Assembly (NCBI GenBank): GCA_963734665.1
Contig: CAVTIR010000003.1
Coordinates: 1-64,000, forward strand
From: Trebonia sp963734665
GTDB taxonomy: Bacteria; Actinomycetota; Actinomycetes; Streptosporangiales; Streptosporangiaceae
Length of the DNA: 64,000 nt
Reading direction: 5' to 3'
In this document: positions 52,806 to 62,013 of the stretch, one piece after another
Position numbering within the stretch: the stretch's first letter is position 1
How the letters are laid out: every line of letters starts with the position of its first letter
The notes under the pieces: model-generated
Told to the model about the DNA's origin: nothing
Seen by the model: the letters and a program-made list of their open reading frames with translations, nothing else
Database searches by the model: none
Program-made: the position numbers and the translations under genes

Positions 52806-52811
52806 GGCTGG

Positions 52812-53777
52812 ATGCGGGACTTCGAGTCGTTCTACGAGCAGGCGACGGGGCACCGGCCGTACGGGTATCAGATGCGGATCGCGCGGGACGGGCTGCCTGA
52901 CGCCGTGCGAGCGCCGACGGGGACGGGCAAGACCGGCGTGATCCTGGCCTGGCTATGGCGCCGGCTATCCGGCCCGGATCCGGCTGGGACGCCACGGCGG
53001 CTCGTGTACGCACTTCCGCAGCGGGCAGTGCTCGACGAGGTGGCGTCCCTGATACGGGCCTGGCTAGCCAACCTTGAGCTCACCGACGAGGTCGCACTGC
53101 ACGTGACGCTGGGCGACCGGGGCTCAAGTACGGGGGAATGGCGGGAGAACCTGCACCGGCCCGCCATCGTCGTGGGCACCGTGGAGACCAATGTCACCAA
53201 GGCCCTGAACCGTGCCTACGGGTTCGGGCCGGCGATATACCCCATCGAGTTCGGACTGGCCACCAACGGCGCGCAGTGGATCATCGATGAGGCACAGCTC
53301 TGTCCTGCGGCGGTCATGACCTTGCGCCAGCTTGCTGGATGGGGCGGCAGGTGGGGAACCGCGGAACCGTTCCGGAGGCTGCGGGGCGGATCGGTCGTAT
53401 GTACGTTGTGGCACCCCCAGCTTCGAGGCGTCGAGCGAGTGGCGCGACTGGCGGATGTCGTGGCGTCCCCTTCGGACCGAATCGTGGTAATGACCGGAGA
53501 AGTAGCGTCCAGCCTCGATCTGTCGGCGTCGGCGCTCGTAACCGAGGCCGCGCCCTGGGCGTCGATGGTGCGACGGGTGGGGCGGTGCAACCGCACGGGC
53601 ACGGTGCCGGCTGCCGAGGTCTGGTGGGTGCCCCCGGCTTCGCCCCTTCCGGCTTCGCCCCTGCGCAGCCTGGTCATCAGCCTGCTGCGCCTGCACGGCC
53701 ACACCAACATCGCCGCCGCCAACCGCCACCACGCCCGCGACCCCCAGCGCACGCTCATGCTGCTTCGGACCGCATAA
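52812..53777 (+). pseudogene. Cas3 helicase relic (type I-G-like) with transposase tail
   Basis: The first 270 codons read as the start of a type I-G (formerly I-U) Cas3: RPYGYQMRIARDGLPDAVRA with APTGTGKTGVILAWLWRRL (Walker A), WIIDEAQLCP (DEAH-like box), and a motif VI region ALVTEAAPWASMVRRVGRCNR. The segment between motif II and V/VI is much shorter than in Cas3, so a large internal deletion is likely. The last 35 residues (LVISLLRLHGHTNIAAANRH, then DPQRTLMLL) match the C-terminal end of an IS transposase, joined in frame near 53665. Not a functional Cas3. Confidence 0.7.
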
Positions 53778-53901
53778 ACGACTTTGGGTGTGGCTCGTTT
53801 GAAGTGAGCAGGCCGGTTAACGAGCGCGCCGCGGATCCGGTCCGCGGGGCGCTTCGCGTCCGGGTTGACCTTCCCCCTGGGGCCAGGCCGATCATGGGCT
53901 C

Positions 53902-54801
53902 GTGACGGAGATGACACCTGGGACCGGAGCCGGCCCGCTGCAGACCGGGCCCGGCACGCTGCCGGCTGACAGTCATGTGCATAGCCAGTGGTCGTGGGAC
54001 GCGCTGGCCGGGTCGATGGAAGACACGTGCCGGCACGCGGTTGAGATCGGCCTGCCCGCGGTGGCGTTCACCGACCACGCCGACTTCACCCCGTGGTCGC
54101 TGGGACCCGGGGAGAAGGTCCCCGGCGAATGGCGCCGGCTGGTCAGCGGCGACGTGCTGACCCCGCCCGCCCTCGACCTGAACGGCTACAAGGACTGCCT
54201 GGATCGCTGCCGGGAGCGGTTCCCGGGCCTGCGGATCTTGTCGGGCGTCGAGCTGAGCGAGCCCCACTGGTACCACGGCCGGGCCGAAGCCCTGGTGCGC
54301 GACGGCGGCTTCGACCGGGTTCTGGCCTCCGTGCACTCTTCGCCGGCCGGCACCGGCTTCACCGAAGTCTCCGGCAGCTTCCGTGACCATTCGCCCGCCC
54401 AGGTCCTGCGCGCCTACCTGGCCGAGATCGCAGCGCTGATCAGCCAGTTCGACGACTTCGAGGTGCTCGCTCACATTGACTACCCGGTACGCCGCTGGCC
54501 GCGAGACGCCGGGCCTCACGACCCGTGCGAGTTCCAGGATGAGTACCGGCACGTGCTGCGGACGCTGGCCAGCGCGGGGAAGATCCTCGAGATCAGCACC
54601 AAGGTGCCGCTGCATCCCCTGGTCCTCACCTGGTGGCGGCAGGAAGGCGGTCAGGCCGTTACCTTCGCCAGCGATGCCCACGACCCGGCCGCGCTGGCGG
54701 CGGGCTTCACTGAGGCCGCGCAGATGGCTGAGGCGGCTGGGTTCACCGCCAGCCACGACCCCTGCGGGCCCTGGGGCCGGAACGCGTTCCCGGCGCGATA
54801 G
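53902..54801 (+). CDS. PHP-domain phosphoesterase, histidinol-phosphatase-like
   Basis: 299 aa. Metal-binding motifs DSHVHSQWSWD, TDHADF, SGVELSEP, SVHSS, HIDYPVRR and SDAHDP appear in PHP order. The family hydrolyses phosphomonoesters, for example histidinol phosphate, but a different substrate is possible. Starts at GTG 53902 without a strong ribosome site. It stands between the two cas3 relics. Confidence 0.85.
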   Translation: MTEMTPGTGAGPLQTGPGTLPADSHVHSQWSWDALAGSMEDTCRHAVEIGLPAVAFTDHADFTPWSLGPGEKVPGEWRRLVSGDVLTPPALDLNGYKDCLDRCRERFPGLRILSGVELSEPHWYHGRAEALVRDGGFDRVLASVHSSPAGTGFTEVSGSFRDHSPAQVLRAYLAEIAALISQFDDFEVLAHIDYPVRRWPRDAGPHDPCEFQDEYRHVLRTLASAGKILEISTKVPLHPLVLTWWRQEGGQAVTFASDAHDPAALAAGFTEAAQMAEAAGFTASHDPCGPWGRNAFPAR

Positions 54802-55252
54802 TCAGGTCCCGAATGGGCGCACCTCGTCTTAATGGGCATCTGACCTGGGGTTTTTCCTGATTTCCGGTTGACCGGCGATGTGGTCTTCTACCGTCGTGCG
54901 CAGGGGAAGGAGACCGCGGATGGGGTCGCTGATCGAGGAACTCAGGCGCAGGGAGGCGGCTGCCCGGGCTGAGGTGGACCGGCTGCGCGCACGGATCGGG
55001 GAGCTGTCGGGGGAACTGGCCAACACGGAAGAGCAGGTCTGCTCGGGAAGATGCGCACCCGGCTGACGGCCGTGGAGAAGCCGAACCGCAAGCGGATGGC
55101 CGCCCTGGTCACCGTCTACGACGCCGAGCCCGCACCGCGCCGGCCGCACGACGTGCTCGCCCCGCCCGGCGGCCGGCACGGCTCCCGGCCGATCATGATG
55201 CTGAACGACTTCGCCCGCACCCGGCTAGCGTGTCCCGCCGCGCTGCCACCTG
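54802..55252. other. Gap with a decayed coiled-coil gene
   Basis: Holds 54920-55066 and an overlapping frame to 55263 that look like parts of one broken small gene; otherwise nothing is evident. Confidence 0.4.
54920..55066 (+). pseudogene. Fragment of a small coiled-coil protein
   Basis: MGSLIEELRRREAAARAEVD and RLRARIGELSGELANTEEQ form a heptad helix typical of small proteins near mobile elements in actinomycetes. It then loses frame, and a following frame (55051-55263) carries an unrelated-looking Arg/Pro-rich stretch. Probably the remnant of an element-associated gene. Confidence 0.45.
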
Positions 55253-55897
55253 TTACCGCCGGCTGAGGGTGACGTGGGTGACGCCGCTGGGGCTGTTCAC
55301 GGCCTCAATTCGGAAGCGGTCCTCGAGCGCCTCCAGCCCATCCCAGAACCGCTGCCCCCGGCCCAGCACGACGGGCACCACGACAATGTGCACGTAATCG
55401 ATCAGGCCGGCGGCCAGGAACTCGCGGATAATGGACGGGCCGCCGCCGATGCGGATGTCCCCGCCAGCAGCGGCCTGGCCCGCCTGCGTAAGCGCCCGGA
55501 CAGGGCTGGCGTCGAGGAAGTGAAACGTGGTGCCGCCGTTCATCTGGACGGAGGGCCGGAGATGGTGGGTGAGAACAAAGACCGGGGTGTGGAACGGCGG
55601 GTTGTCTCCCCACCAGCCGTTCCACTCCTCGTCCGGCCAGGGGCCATGGTGGGGGCCGAACTTGCCCCGGCCCATAATCTCGGCGCCGACGCCCGGGGTC
55701 CAGGCGCTGGCAAAAGCGTCGTCGATGCCAGTGCTGCCGCCGGACTGGCGTTGCATGGCGTGGAAGGTGCGGGTCGCGAAAAGCCACTCGTGTAGCCGGG
55801 TTCCCGCGTGCCCGAACGGGGCGTCCAGGCTTTGCCCCTCGCCGGTGCCGAACCCATCCAGCGACACTGAGAAGTTGTGCACCCGGACTTGCGACAC
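55253..55897 (-). CDS. Dihydrofolate reductase-family (RibD C-terminal) protein
   Basis: 214 aa. VRVHNFSVSLDGFGTGEG at the N-terminus, MGRGKFGPHHG, PVFVLTHH, and GGDIRIGGGPSIIREFLAAGLIDYVHI are the signature segments of the RibD C-terminal domain/YyaP-like reductases, which use NADPH. GTG 55897 has GGAGG five bases upstream, which outweighs longer starts. Substrate unknown. Confidence 0.85.
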   Translation of the reverse strand: MSQVRVHNFSVSLDGFGTGEGQSLDAPFGHAGTRLHEWLFATRTFHAMQRQSGGSTGIDDAFASAWTPGVGAEIMGRGKFGPHHGPWPDEEWNGWWGDNPPFHTPVFVLTHHLRPSVQMNGGTTFHFLDASPVRALTQAGQAAAGGDIRIGGGPSIIREFLAAGLIDYVHIVVVPVVLGRGQRFWDGLEALEDRFRIEAVNSPSGVTHVTLSRR

Positions 55898-56050
55898 AGT
55901 GACCTCCTGACGCGTTGCTTCAGCTTCACGGCGAGCGCGACCGTCGCCGCGTGCCCGCCACCAGTGAGGACGATCCGCTGGGCCCGAAGTCATCGCCAGT
56001 ACCTGACCGCTGAGCGTCATGCGCTGCGGCTCACCGGGCGAGGGCCACCG

Positions 56051-56392
56051 ATGGTCAGGCCGATCCCTCCGGACGATCATGAAGTGCTAGCCGACTTTGC
56101 CGGGGCCCTGTGCTTGGAGCAAGGCGCGATGAGCGACATCCCGCCGGTGCTGGGTGGGCCGGCGACGACGCTAATGGTGGACCTCGAGCAGTTCCGACCA
56201 GGCCTCGATCATTCGTGGACTGGGACCGTCCTCGGGCTCCTCGACAAGTACGGCCCCTTTGTCCTCGCCTACCTGGAAGCGGTTGTGCGTGTAGCGGACT
56301 GGCGGGCCAGCGGTGGAAGGGAACTCCCCGGACCGGTCGCCAAAATCGGCGAAACGACACTATCTATATCTCCGCTCAAGCCCCCTTGTTAG
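56051..56392 (+). pseudogene. Possible C-terminal Cas3 (HD end) relic
   Basis: 114 codons. HSWTGTVLGLLDKYGPFVLA followed by YLEAVVRVADWRASGG is very like the end of the C-terminal HD domain of type I-G Cas3 (pattern GPFxLAYLEALxRxADxRAS). The catalytic HD residues are absent. It is on the same strand as the helicase relic at 52812 and 2.3 kb further, the right order for two ends of one cas3. Confidence 0.5.
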
Positions 56393-56569
56393 GAGACAAT
56401 GAGAGTCGGCCACCGCAGGATTACCGTGCGCAAACTGGCGACGTGTACTCATTGGACGGCACTCATTGGACGATGACGACCGGATCGCGCACCCCTAAAA
56501 CGTGGCGGCGGCGCGGGCGCTTGCGGCTCGCCTCGCGCCGCCGTCACCTAGTCCAGCCAGGGCACTACG

Positions 56570-58906
56570 TTAGGCCGGGTATCGCTTTGGGCCCTGCATG
56601 TAGACGCGGCCACTTGGTGTGGTCCACTGGTGCCAGCCTGGTTTTGGCTGGGTGACGTTCCAGCCTTTTGACTGTTTTACCTGGTGGCAGGCGCGGCTGC
56701 GGGCGCCGGCGTTGCACGCGCACGTTCTTCCGCCCTTGTCGAAGGGGATGGCATGCTCGAAGTCGGACTCTTTGGCGTGTCTGGAACAAGGCGGAAACGT
56801 GCACTCTCCGTCGCGAATCTGCACTAGATGGCGGAGGCTGTCACTCGGTTGGTAAGCATGCGACTCATACCGGTGGTCGAAACATTCGAACGTCGGCACG
56901 GGTTGCAATTCCGCCGTGAGATTCCGGCCGTCCGGCAGCGTGAGCGTCCAGGTGCCGTATCCGCCTGTCGCCGGTCCGCGATTGGCGTCGTCCCGGGTGA
57001 ATTTCCAGGCGGCCGGACCCGGCGGGCCGGTCGCTGCGGCCAGTTCCGCCAGGCGGGCCGCGCTGATCGTCAGGTTCACCTGCGCGGGCAATGCCACGAG
57101 GCCGCAGGCTGGACCGGGGCTGGCGTGACTGCCGTGATCCGTGGGGCCCGGGAGTTTCCCGTGCTTAGCCGGATGCGCGCAGCCGTGGCCGATCGCGATG
57201 CCGTCCGGATCGGTGACCGTCACGCACAGGCGACTATAAGGACTGCCGGCGGCGGCGATGGCGAGTTCGCGGCATAGGTCCGGGTCGAGTGGGCCGAGGC
57301 CGTGGCCCTCGCCGGGACGCTCAGCCAAGCCAAGCAGCGTCGCCAGGGGGAGCACCAGGTCCGCCAGCCGTGACGGGGGAGTCGCGGAACCCGACGCCGG
57401 CCGGGCTACCGGCTGTCCGCCTGACTGCTTGCCTCCCTGCTTACCTCCCTGCTTGTCTGCCGGACCGCTGTCGCTCCTGTCATCGCCCGGACCGCGGTCG
57501 CTCAAGTCGCTCGGACCGGCGTTCGTTCTTTCGTCGCCCGAACTGCCGTCGCTTCTGTAGTCGCTCGAACTGTCCTCGCGTCTGTAGTCGCCGGGACCGT
57601 CGTCGCTTCTGTTGTCGCCGGGACTGCCGTGGCCTCGACGAGAGCCGTGACTGGCGCTGTGACCGGTACCGCCGCACGGTGGATTGCCGCCAGTGCCAGG
57701 ACCGCCGCGCGGTCCGTCATCGCCAGGCACGCCGCCGTCCGGGTCATCGCCAGGCTCGTCATGGTCCGGGTCATCGCCAGGCTCGCCATCGTCCGGGTCA
57801 TCGGTAGGCTCGTCATCGTCCGGAGGCGGAGGCGAGCAGGAGCCGTCGCACTCGCGGCAGGAGCAGTCACCCTGGCCGGGACTGGGCCCACCTGCGGCTG
57901 GCTCCTCTGTCGGCGGCTCCTCTGTCGGCGGCTCGTCGGCCGGGCAGGTACCGGGAAGCACGCCGGAGGCGATACGCACGTCGCAGCTAATGCCGTTGAG
58001 GAGGTCGAGGTAGGCGGCGACGCGGTACTGGTCCATCCGCACGTCATCGCCGAACGCCCCGGACTCTTTGTACTCCTGGGCTCGGGCGCAGACGTTCGCG
58101 TGAGCGGCCAGGGTCTGGTCGGTGGGCATGTCGCGGCCTGACAGCCCGGCCGCGCCTGACTCCTCCCGGACCAGGTGCACCCGGCACTTGTTCGCCTCCG
58201 CGTCCTGGCGCCGGCGGGTCGCCGATTCCGGGTCGACGGCGATCGCGGCCTGGACGGCGAGCTTCAGAGCCTGACCGTAGGTCTTGCCGGGCAGTTCGGG
58301 CAGGATCATCGCCTCCGCCGCCGCGGCATCCCCATCGGACAACTGCTGCAGGGCATCGTCCACCGCTTTAGCCTTGCTGTAGGTCAGCACCCCGGCCTTG
58401 AGCAGCGCCCCGACCCCGGGCAGCCGGCCCTCCAGGTTCCAGGCCGTCCACATGAGCTGGTCCGCCGACACGGCCGGCATGGACAGGGCCGTCGCCACCT
58501 CATGAGTCAGCGACTTCGTCCAGCCCTCCGGCAGGTCGCCGTGGTAGCCGCCACCAGGCAACGGCTGGTCATCGTCCCGGATCAGCGCCCGCAGCACGGC
58601 GAGCTTCCCGGCGGCCGCCCGCGATTCCAGGGCCTGCCACCGACGCAGCAGCCCGAACATCTCATCCCGGAACGCCCCAGGGCAACGCCCCTCAGGCCCG
58701 CAGGCGGCCTCAAGGGCCACAGCCAAAGACCCCGACGGCAGGCAGGTGTCCCACTCGCCGCCCTTGCCGAAGCCGGAAAGGCGCGCGTCACGGTCACTGG
58801 CGGCGGAACCGGAGCCGAGGCCATCGCCCCCCGGCAGGCCCGGACCACGGCGGGGCGTGGCGCCCTGCCCGTCCCCGTGACCCGCCTGCTCCGCCATGCT
58901 CCACAC
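56570..58906 (-). CDS. DUF222 HNH endonuclease
   Basis: 778 aa. The DUF222 helical domain spans about residues 60-320. Residues 330-500 form an Asp/Pro/Gly- and Ser/Arg-rich low-complexity linker (DDPDDGEPGDDP and related). The C-terminal HNH motif is IRDGECTFPPCSRHAKESDFEHAIPFDKGG, with EHAIP and NAGARSRACHQVKQ supplying metal-binding His and Asn; the Cys pairs may bind zinc. Such proteins are multicopy in actinomycetes and linked with mobile DNA. The start is GTG 58906 or ATG 58897. Confidence 0.88.
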   Translation of the reverse strand: MWSMAEQAGHGDGQGATPRRGPGLPGGDGLGSGSAASDRDARLSGFGKGGEWDTCLPSGSLAVALEAACGPEGRCPGAFRDEMFGLLRRWQALESRAAAGKLAVLRALIRDDDQPLPGGGYHGDLPEGWTKSLTHEVATALSMPAVSADQLMWTAWNLEGRLPGVGALLKAGVLTYSKAKAVDDALQQLSDGDAAAAEAMILPELPGKTYGQALKLAVQAAIAVDPESATRRRQDAEANKCRVHLVREESGAAGLSGRDMPTDQTLAAHANVCARAQEYKESGAFGDDVRMDQYRVAAYLDLLNGISCDVRIASGVLPGTCPADEPPTEEPPTEEPAAGGPSPGQGDCSCRECDGSCSPPPPDDDEPTDDPDDGEPGDDPDHDEPGDDPDGGVPGDDGPRGGPGTGGNPPCGGTGHSASHGSRRGHGSPGDNRSDDGPGDYRREDSSSDYRSDGSSGDERTNAGPSDLSDRGPGDDRSDSGPADKQGGKQGGKQSGGQPVARPASGSATPPSRLADLVLPLATLLGLAERPGEGHGLGPLDPDLCRELAIAAAGSPYSRLCVTVTDPDGIAIGHGCAHPAKHGKLPGPTDHGSHASPGPACGLVALPAQVNLTISAARLAELAAATGPPGPAAWKFTRDDANRGPATGGYGTWTLTLPDGRNLTAELQPVPTFECFDHRYESHAYQPSDSLRHLVQIRDGECTFPPCSRHAKESDFEHAIPFDKGGRTCACNAGARSRACHQVKQSKGWNVTQPKPGWHQWTTPSGRVYMQGPKRYPA

Positions 58907-59393
58907 CCCGTTTGAATGACCAGCAAATAAAATCCGATACTCGAATATTATCGCTATTCAAGATCGATAGCAGCAGTGACGCACTTACCGGCCCGCTATT
59001 GTTTCCTGCCCCGCAAGCCCGGAATACCCGACTTGCCGGACATTTCCCGCGCGCCGACATGACTACTTCCGGAAGTCAACGACGGCGAACCGCCCGGCTT
59101 AACTGCTAAGCGTCCGGCTAGCGCCGGTTAAGTACGAAAGCAGGGCCCCGGCAAAGTCGTCCTTGCCTAGGTCCCGGACCCGCGGAAGAGGAGTAACGGC
59201 ACCAGTCTCCTGGTGCCTTCGTGTCCCTTGATGCCCTGCTTGAGCTTTGTGCACACTGCGCCGATGGCGCAGTGTGGGGTCGCGGCGGGCGGTCGCCCGG
59301 CCGTGGAGGGTGCCCCGGGTACGCCAGTTTCGGCGCGCGGGCGGGCGGGGTACATGCCACCGGGAAGGGCGCAGCTACCTCGGGGGGGTTAGC
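58907..59393. other. Hairpin-rich intergenic region
   Basis: 487 bases, no gene. GGCACCAG-TCTC-CTGGTGCC at 59198-59217 and CACACTGCGCC-GAT-GGCGCAGTGTG at 59252-59276 are perfect hairpins. The first 100 bases are AT-rich and include the likely promoter of the DUF222 gene. Confidence 0.6.
59252..59276. terminator. Very stable 11-bp hairpin
   Basis: CACACTGCGCC (59252-59262) and GGCGCAGTGTG (59266-59276) with a GAT loop. It lies 118 bases before the amidase start and could be a terminator or a leader structure. Confidence 0.55.
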
Positions 59394-60365
59394 ATGTGTA
59401 CTCGAATTCTGTGGAATGACAATAAGGTCGCGGTCGTGACGGGCCGGACGATGGACTGGCCCGATCCGACGGAGCCGGTGCTGACGGCGTTCCCGCGAGG
59501 GAGCCGCCATGACGGCGGCGTGACCAAGGGGCAGAAGGTCGTGACGGGCAGCGCCCTGAGCTGGGCGTCAGCCTACGGTACGGTGGTCACCACATTCCAG
59601 GGGGCCGGCGCGATCGACGGCATCAACGAGCGGGGGCTGGCCGCGCACCTGCTGTACCTGGAGGCGACCGACTTCGGGGAGCGCGACCCGGAGGTGCCGG
59701 GCCTGCATGCCGGGCTGTGGGCGCAGTACGCGCTGGACCGGGCCGCAACCGTAGGCGAGGCCCTGGCGCTGCTCGATGAGGTCCAGGTGGTCATGATGGA
59801 GGCTCGGGGCACGAGGGCGACGGTGCACCTGGCGCTGGAGGACGCCGCCGGGGACTCGGCGATCATCGAGCACCTGGACGGCAAGCCGGTCGTGCACCAC
59901 GGGCCTCAGTACCGCGTCATGACCAACGACCCGCCCTACGACGAGCAGCTGCGGCTGCTGGCGGGGCTGGACTTCTCCAGCCCCCACGACGACATGCCGC
60001 TGCCGGGGAACGTCAACCCCCGCGACCGCTTGCAGCGCGCCAGCTACTTCTCCGCGCTGCTTCCCGAACCGCGCGACGAGCGCGAGGCCGTGGCCGGGGT
60101 GATGGCGATCGCCCGCAACGCGTCGGTGCCGTTCGGCGCCCCCTACAGCGAGTTCGGGGTCTACGACACCGAGTACCGCACCGTGTGTGACCTGACCAAC
60201 CGGTGCTACTACTTCGAGTTCACCACGGCCCCCAACGTCATCTGGACCGAGCTGGGCAAGCTCGACTTCGAGCCGGGCGCACCGGTCATGACGCTTGATC
60301 CCGACGACATCGGCCTCGTCGGCGAGGTCTCGGGTGCCTTCCGGGCCGGCCAGTCCCCCTACTGA
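59394..60365 (+). CDS. Ntn-hydrolase amidase (choloylglycine hydrolase / penicillin V acylase family)
   Basis: 323 aa. The mature enzyme would start at Cys 2 after Met removal (MCTRILWNDNKVAVVTGRTMDWP); Arg in GRTMDW, Asp in MDW, Asn in VMTNDPP and Asn/Arg further on match the family active site. It hydrolyses linear amides such as bile salts, penicillin V or acyl-homoserine lactones; which one is unknown. GGGGGG lies just before ATG 59394. No signal peptide. Confidence 0.88.
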   Translation: MCTRILWNDNKVAVVTGRTMDWPDPTEPVLTAFPRGSRHDGGVTKGQKVVTGSALSWASAYGTVVTTFQGAGAIDGINERGLAAHLLYLEATDFGERDPEVPGLHAGLWAQYALDRAATVGEALALLDEVQVVMMEARGTRATVHLALEDAAGDSAIIEHLDGKPVVHHGPQYRVMTNDPPYDEQLRLLAGLDFSSPHDDMPLPGNVNPRDRLQRASYFSALLPEPRDEREAVAGVMAIARNASVPFGAPYSEFGVYDTEYRTVCDLTNRCYYFEFTTAPNVIWTELGKLDFEPGAPVMTLDPDDIGLVGEVSGAFRAGQSPY

Positions 60366-60450
60366 ATGCCGTCACTGGCGCTTCCCGGCTGCGTACGGCC
60401 TGACTCCTGTGACCAATAGGAAGGAACCGGGCCAGCGAGCGGGGGGCGGA

Positions 60451-60801
60451 ATGAGGGACCCGGAGGCAATCTCGGTGGAAGTTGAGCGTGCCCGCCAGGT
60501 AGCGAAGGTCTTGCGCTGGCTCGGATGGCTGGTGGCCGCGGTGGGAGCCGTGGGCGTGGCCGTGTACACCGCGTTCTGGGCCTCCGGTGACCTCAGCGGC
60601 GAGCAGGGCGTGACCCTGGTGCTGGGAACCGCGCTGGCCACCATATTGTCCGGTGTCACTGCGTACGGCGCCGGCGTCAACATCGGGCTCGGCGCCGAGC
60701 GCCTGCAACTCGCCGCCAGGGCAGCGGGCATCAGCCCGCTATCCCAGGGGCAGCCGGCATCGGACCGCATGACCGGCGGGACCGAACGGACGCGGGGTTA
60801 G
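60451..60801 (+). CDS. Small two-helix membrane protein
   Basis: 116 aa. Two hydrophobic helices (VLRWLGWLVAAVGAVGVAVYTAFW and GVTLVLGTALATILSGVTAYGAG) between charged ends. No family recognised. ATG 60451 has GGGGGGCGG directly upstream; longer frames are less likely. Confidence 0.6.
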   Translation: MRDPEAISVEVERARQVAKVLRWLGWLVAAVGAVGVAVYTAFWASGDLSGEQGVTLVLGTALATILSGVTAYGAGVNIGLGAERLQLAARAAGISPLSQGQPASDRMTGGTERTRG

Positions 60802-60952
60802 GGATGGGTTAGGGGCTGACTCGCTGAAGGCTCTGGTCCGCCGCCTGTCCTGTCTCCAGTGGTCGCCGGACGCGCCCGAACGAGCGGCGGAGCCCCGCAA
60901 GCTATCGTCCCTCGCGCCGCCCCGGTCGCCCCACGGCGAGGGTGACGTACCA

Positions 60953-61037
60953 CTACCAGGCCGGGTAGACCCTGACCTGGTAGTGGTCCAGGCCGGCCTC
61001 GTTCTTCCCGGCCTGGAAGCACTCCACTAAGGCACAA
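60953..61037 (-). pseudogene. IS701-type transposase remnant
   Basis: 28 codons ending at 60953: LVECFQAGKNEAGLDHYQVR, which matches the conserved QAAKNExGLDxYxVR of IS701-family transposases. No other part of the element is visible. The rest of 60802-61043 has nothing else supportable. Confidence 0.55.
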
Positions 61038-61043
61038 GGAATA

Positions 61044-61922
61044 TCAGCCAGCCACGTCCCACTGCCCGGTCTGCGGTCCCATGCCTGAATCCAGCGTGAA
61101 CTGCGCCGCGACGATCTTCGCCGCTTCCGGAACCTCGAACGTAACGCACCCGAGCCCTGAACTCCCCGGAGCGATGTTTTCCGTGCCCCCGAAGGCCTGG
61201 CAGCCGACAACCGTCTCCAGTCCTGACTGATACGACTGCCCCGCCGAGTCGACGACCGCCGCCCCGTTCGACGGCGAGTCCGAGTAGGCTGCCGACCCCG
61301 TATCAGAAAGCCGGAACTGCACCGCGACCAGCCGGTCTCCCGCCGGCGGCGCGTTGAAGGAGTCGGTGGCCGAAGCATCGGTGATCACCTTCGTCACGCT
61401 CACGCTCATCTGCTCCCCGCTATCGAGCCCCGACAGTGTGATCGCTGTCCCGATAGTGGCCTTCTGGGGTGAACCGCCAGCCCTCGCCGACCCACCAGTC
61501 GTCCCCGTGGTCTGCGTGCTGTGCACGGCACTATTCGCCACGGCGACGACTGCGATCGCGATGAGCACCACGACGCCCCCGCCGACAACGGCAAGCAGAT
61601 TCCGCACCACGTGCCGCTGCCGCCGATGCACCGGCGCAGCCCAGGGCGCAGCCTGGCCGTAAGGAGGATGGCCATAGGGCATCTGACCATACGGCGCATG
61701 CCCCACGACCCCAGGCTGCTGCCCGTACCCCTGCCCCGGTACTCGGTAGCCCTGCGGCTGCCCCTCCCCAGGCCACGCCCCGCCATAGGACGGTCCAGCT
61801 TGGACATCCCGAGAGTCCCGAGATCCCCCGCGTCTCAAGCGCGCCTCGAACCCCGGCGGCACAGCTGGGTTCGGCAGCTTCCTGGTGTCCCTTCGCCCCC
61901 CGGAGCCCTGCCCGTACGCCAT
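61044..61922 (-). CDS. DUF4352 membrane-anchored protein
   Basis: 292 aa. A Gly/Tyr/Pro-rich cytoplasmic N-terminus (GQGYGQQPG, YGQMPYGHPPYGQ), one membrane helix (NLLAVVGGGVVVLIAIAVVAVA) and a C-terminal DUF4352-like beta domain from residue 150 (ISVTKVITDASATDSF-like, GDRLVAVQFRLSDTG, APGSSGLGCVTFEVPE). The outside domain is probably extracytoplasmic. GGGAGGAG precedes the ATG at 61922, and the promoter carries the TGGAA repeat (61988-62002). Confidence 0.75.
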   Translation of the reverse strand: MAYGQGSGGRRDTRKLPNPAVPPGFEARLRRGGSRDSRDVQAGPSYGGAWPGEGQPQGYRVPGQGYGQQPGVVGHAPYGQMPYGHPPYGQAAPWAAPVHRRQRHVVRNLLAVVGGGVVVLIAIAVVAVANSAVHSTQTTGTTGGSARAGGSPQKATIGTAITLSGLDSGEQMSVSVTKVITDASATDSFNAPPAGDRLVAVQFRLSDTGSAAYSDSPSNGAAVVDSAGQSYQSGLETVVGCQAFGGTENIAPGSSGLGCVTFEVPEAAKIVAAQFTLDSGMGPQTGQWDVAG

Positions 61923-61964
61923 CCCCGATCACACTCCTCCCGGTAACAGCCAGTGTTAGCCAAG

Positions 61965-62002
61965 AGGATAACATGTATTGGGATGATTTCCAGTATGTTC
62001 CA
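61965..62002 (-). promoter_or_regulatory. Promoter with TGGAA direct repeat (copy 3)
   Basis: Minus strand: TGGAACATACTGGAA (62002-61988), 17 bases, then TATCCT (61970-61965). Leader of about 35 bases to the DUF4352 gene. Confidence 0.65.
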
Positions 62003-62013
62003 CTAAAGCTAGG

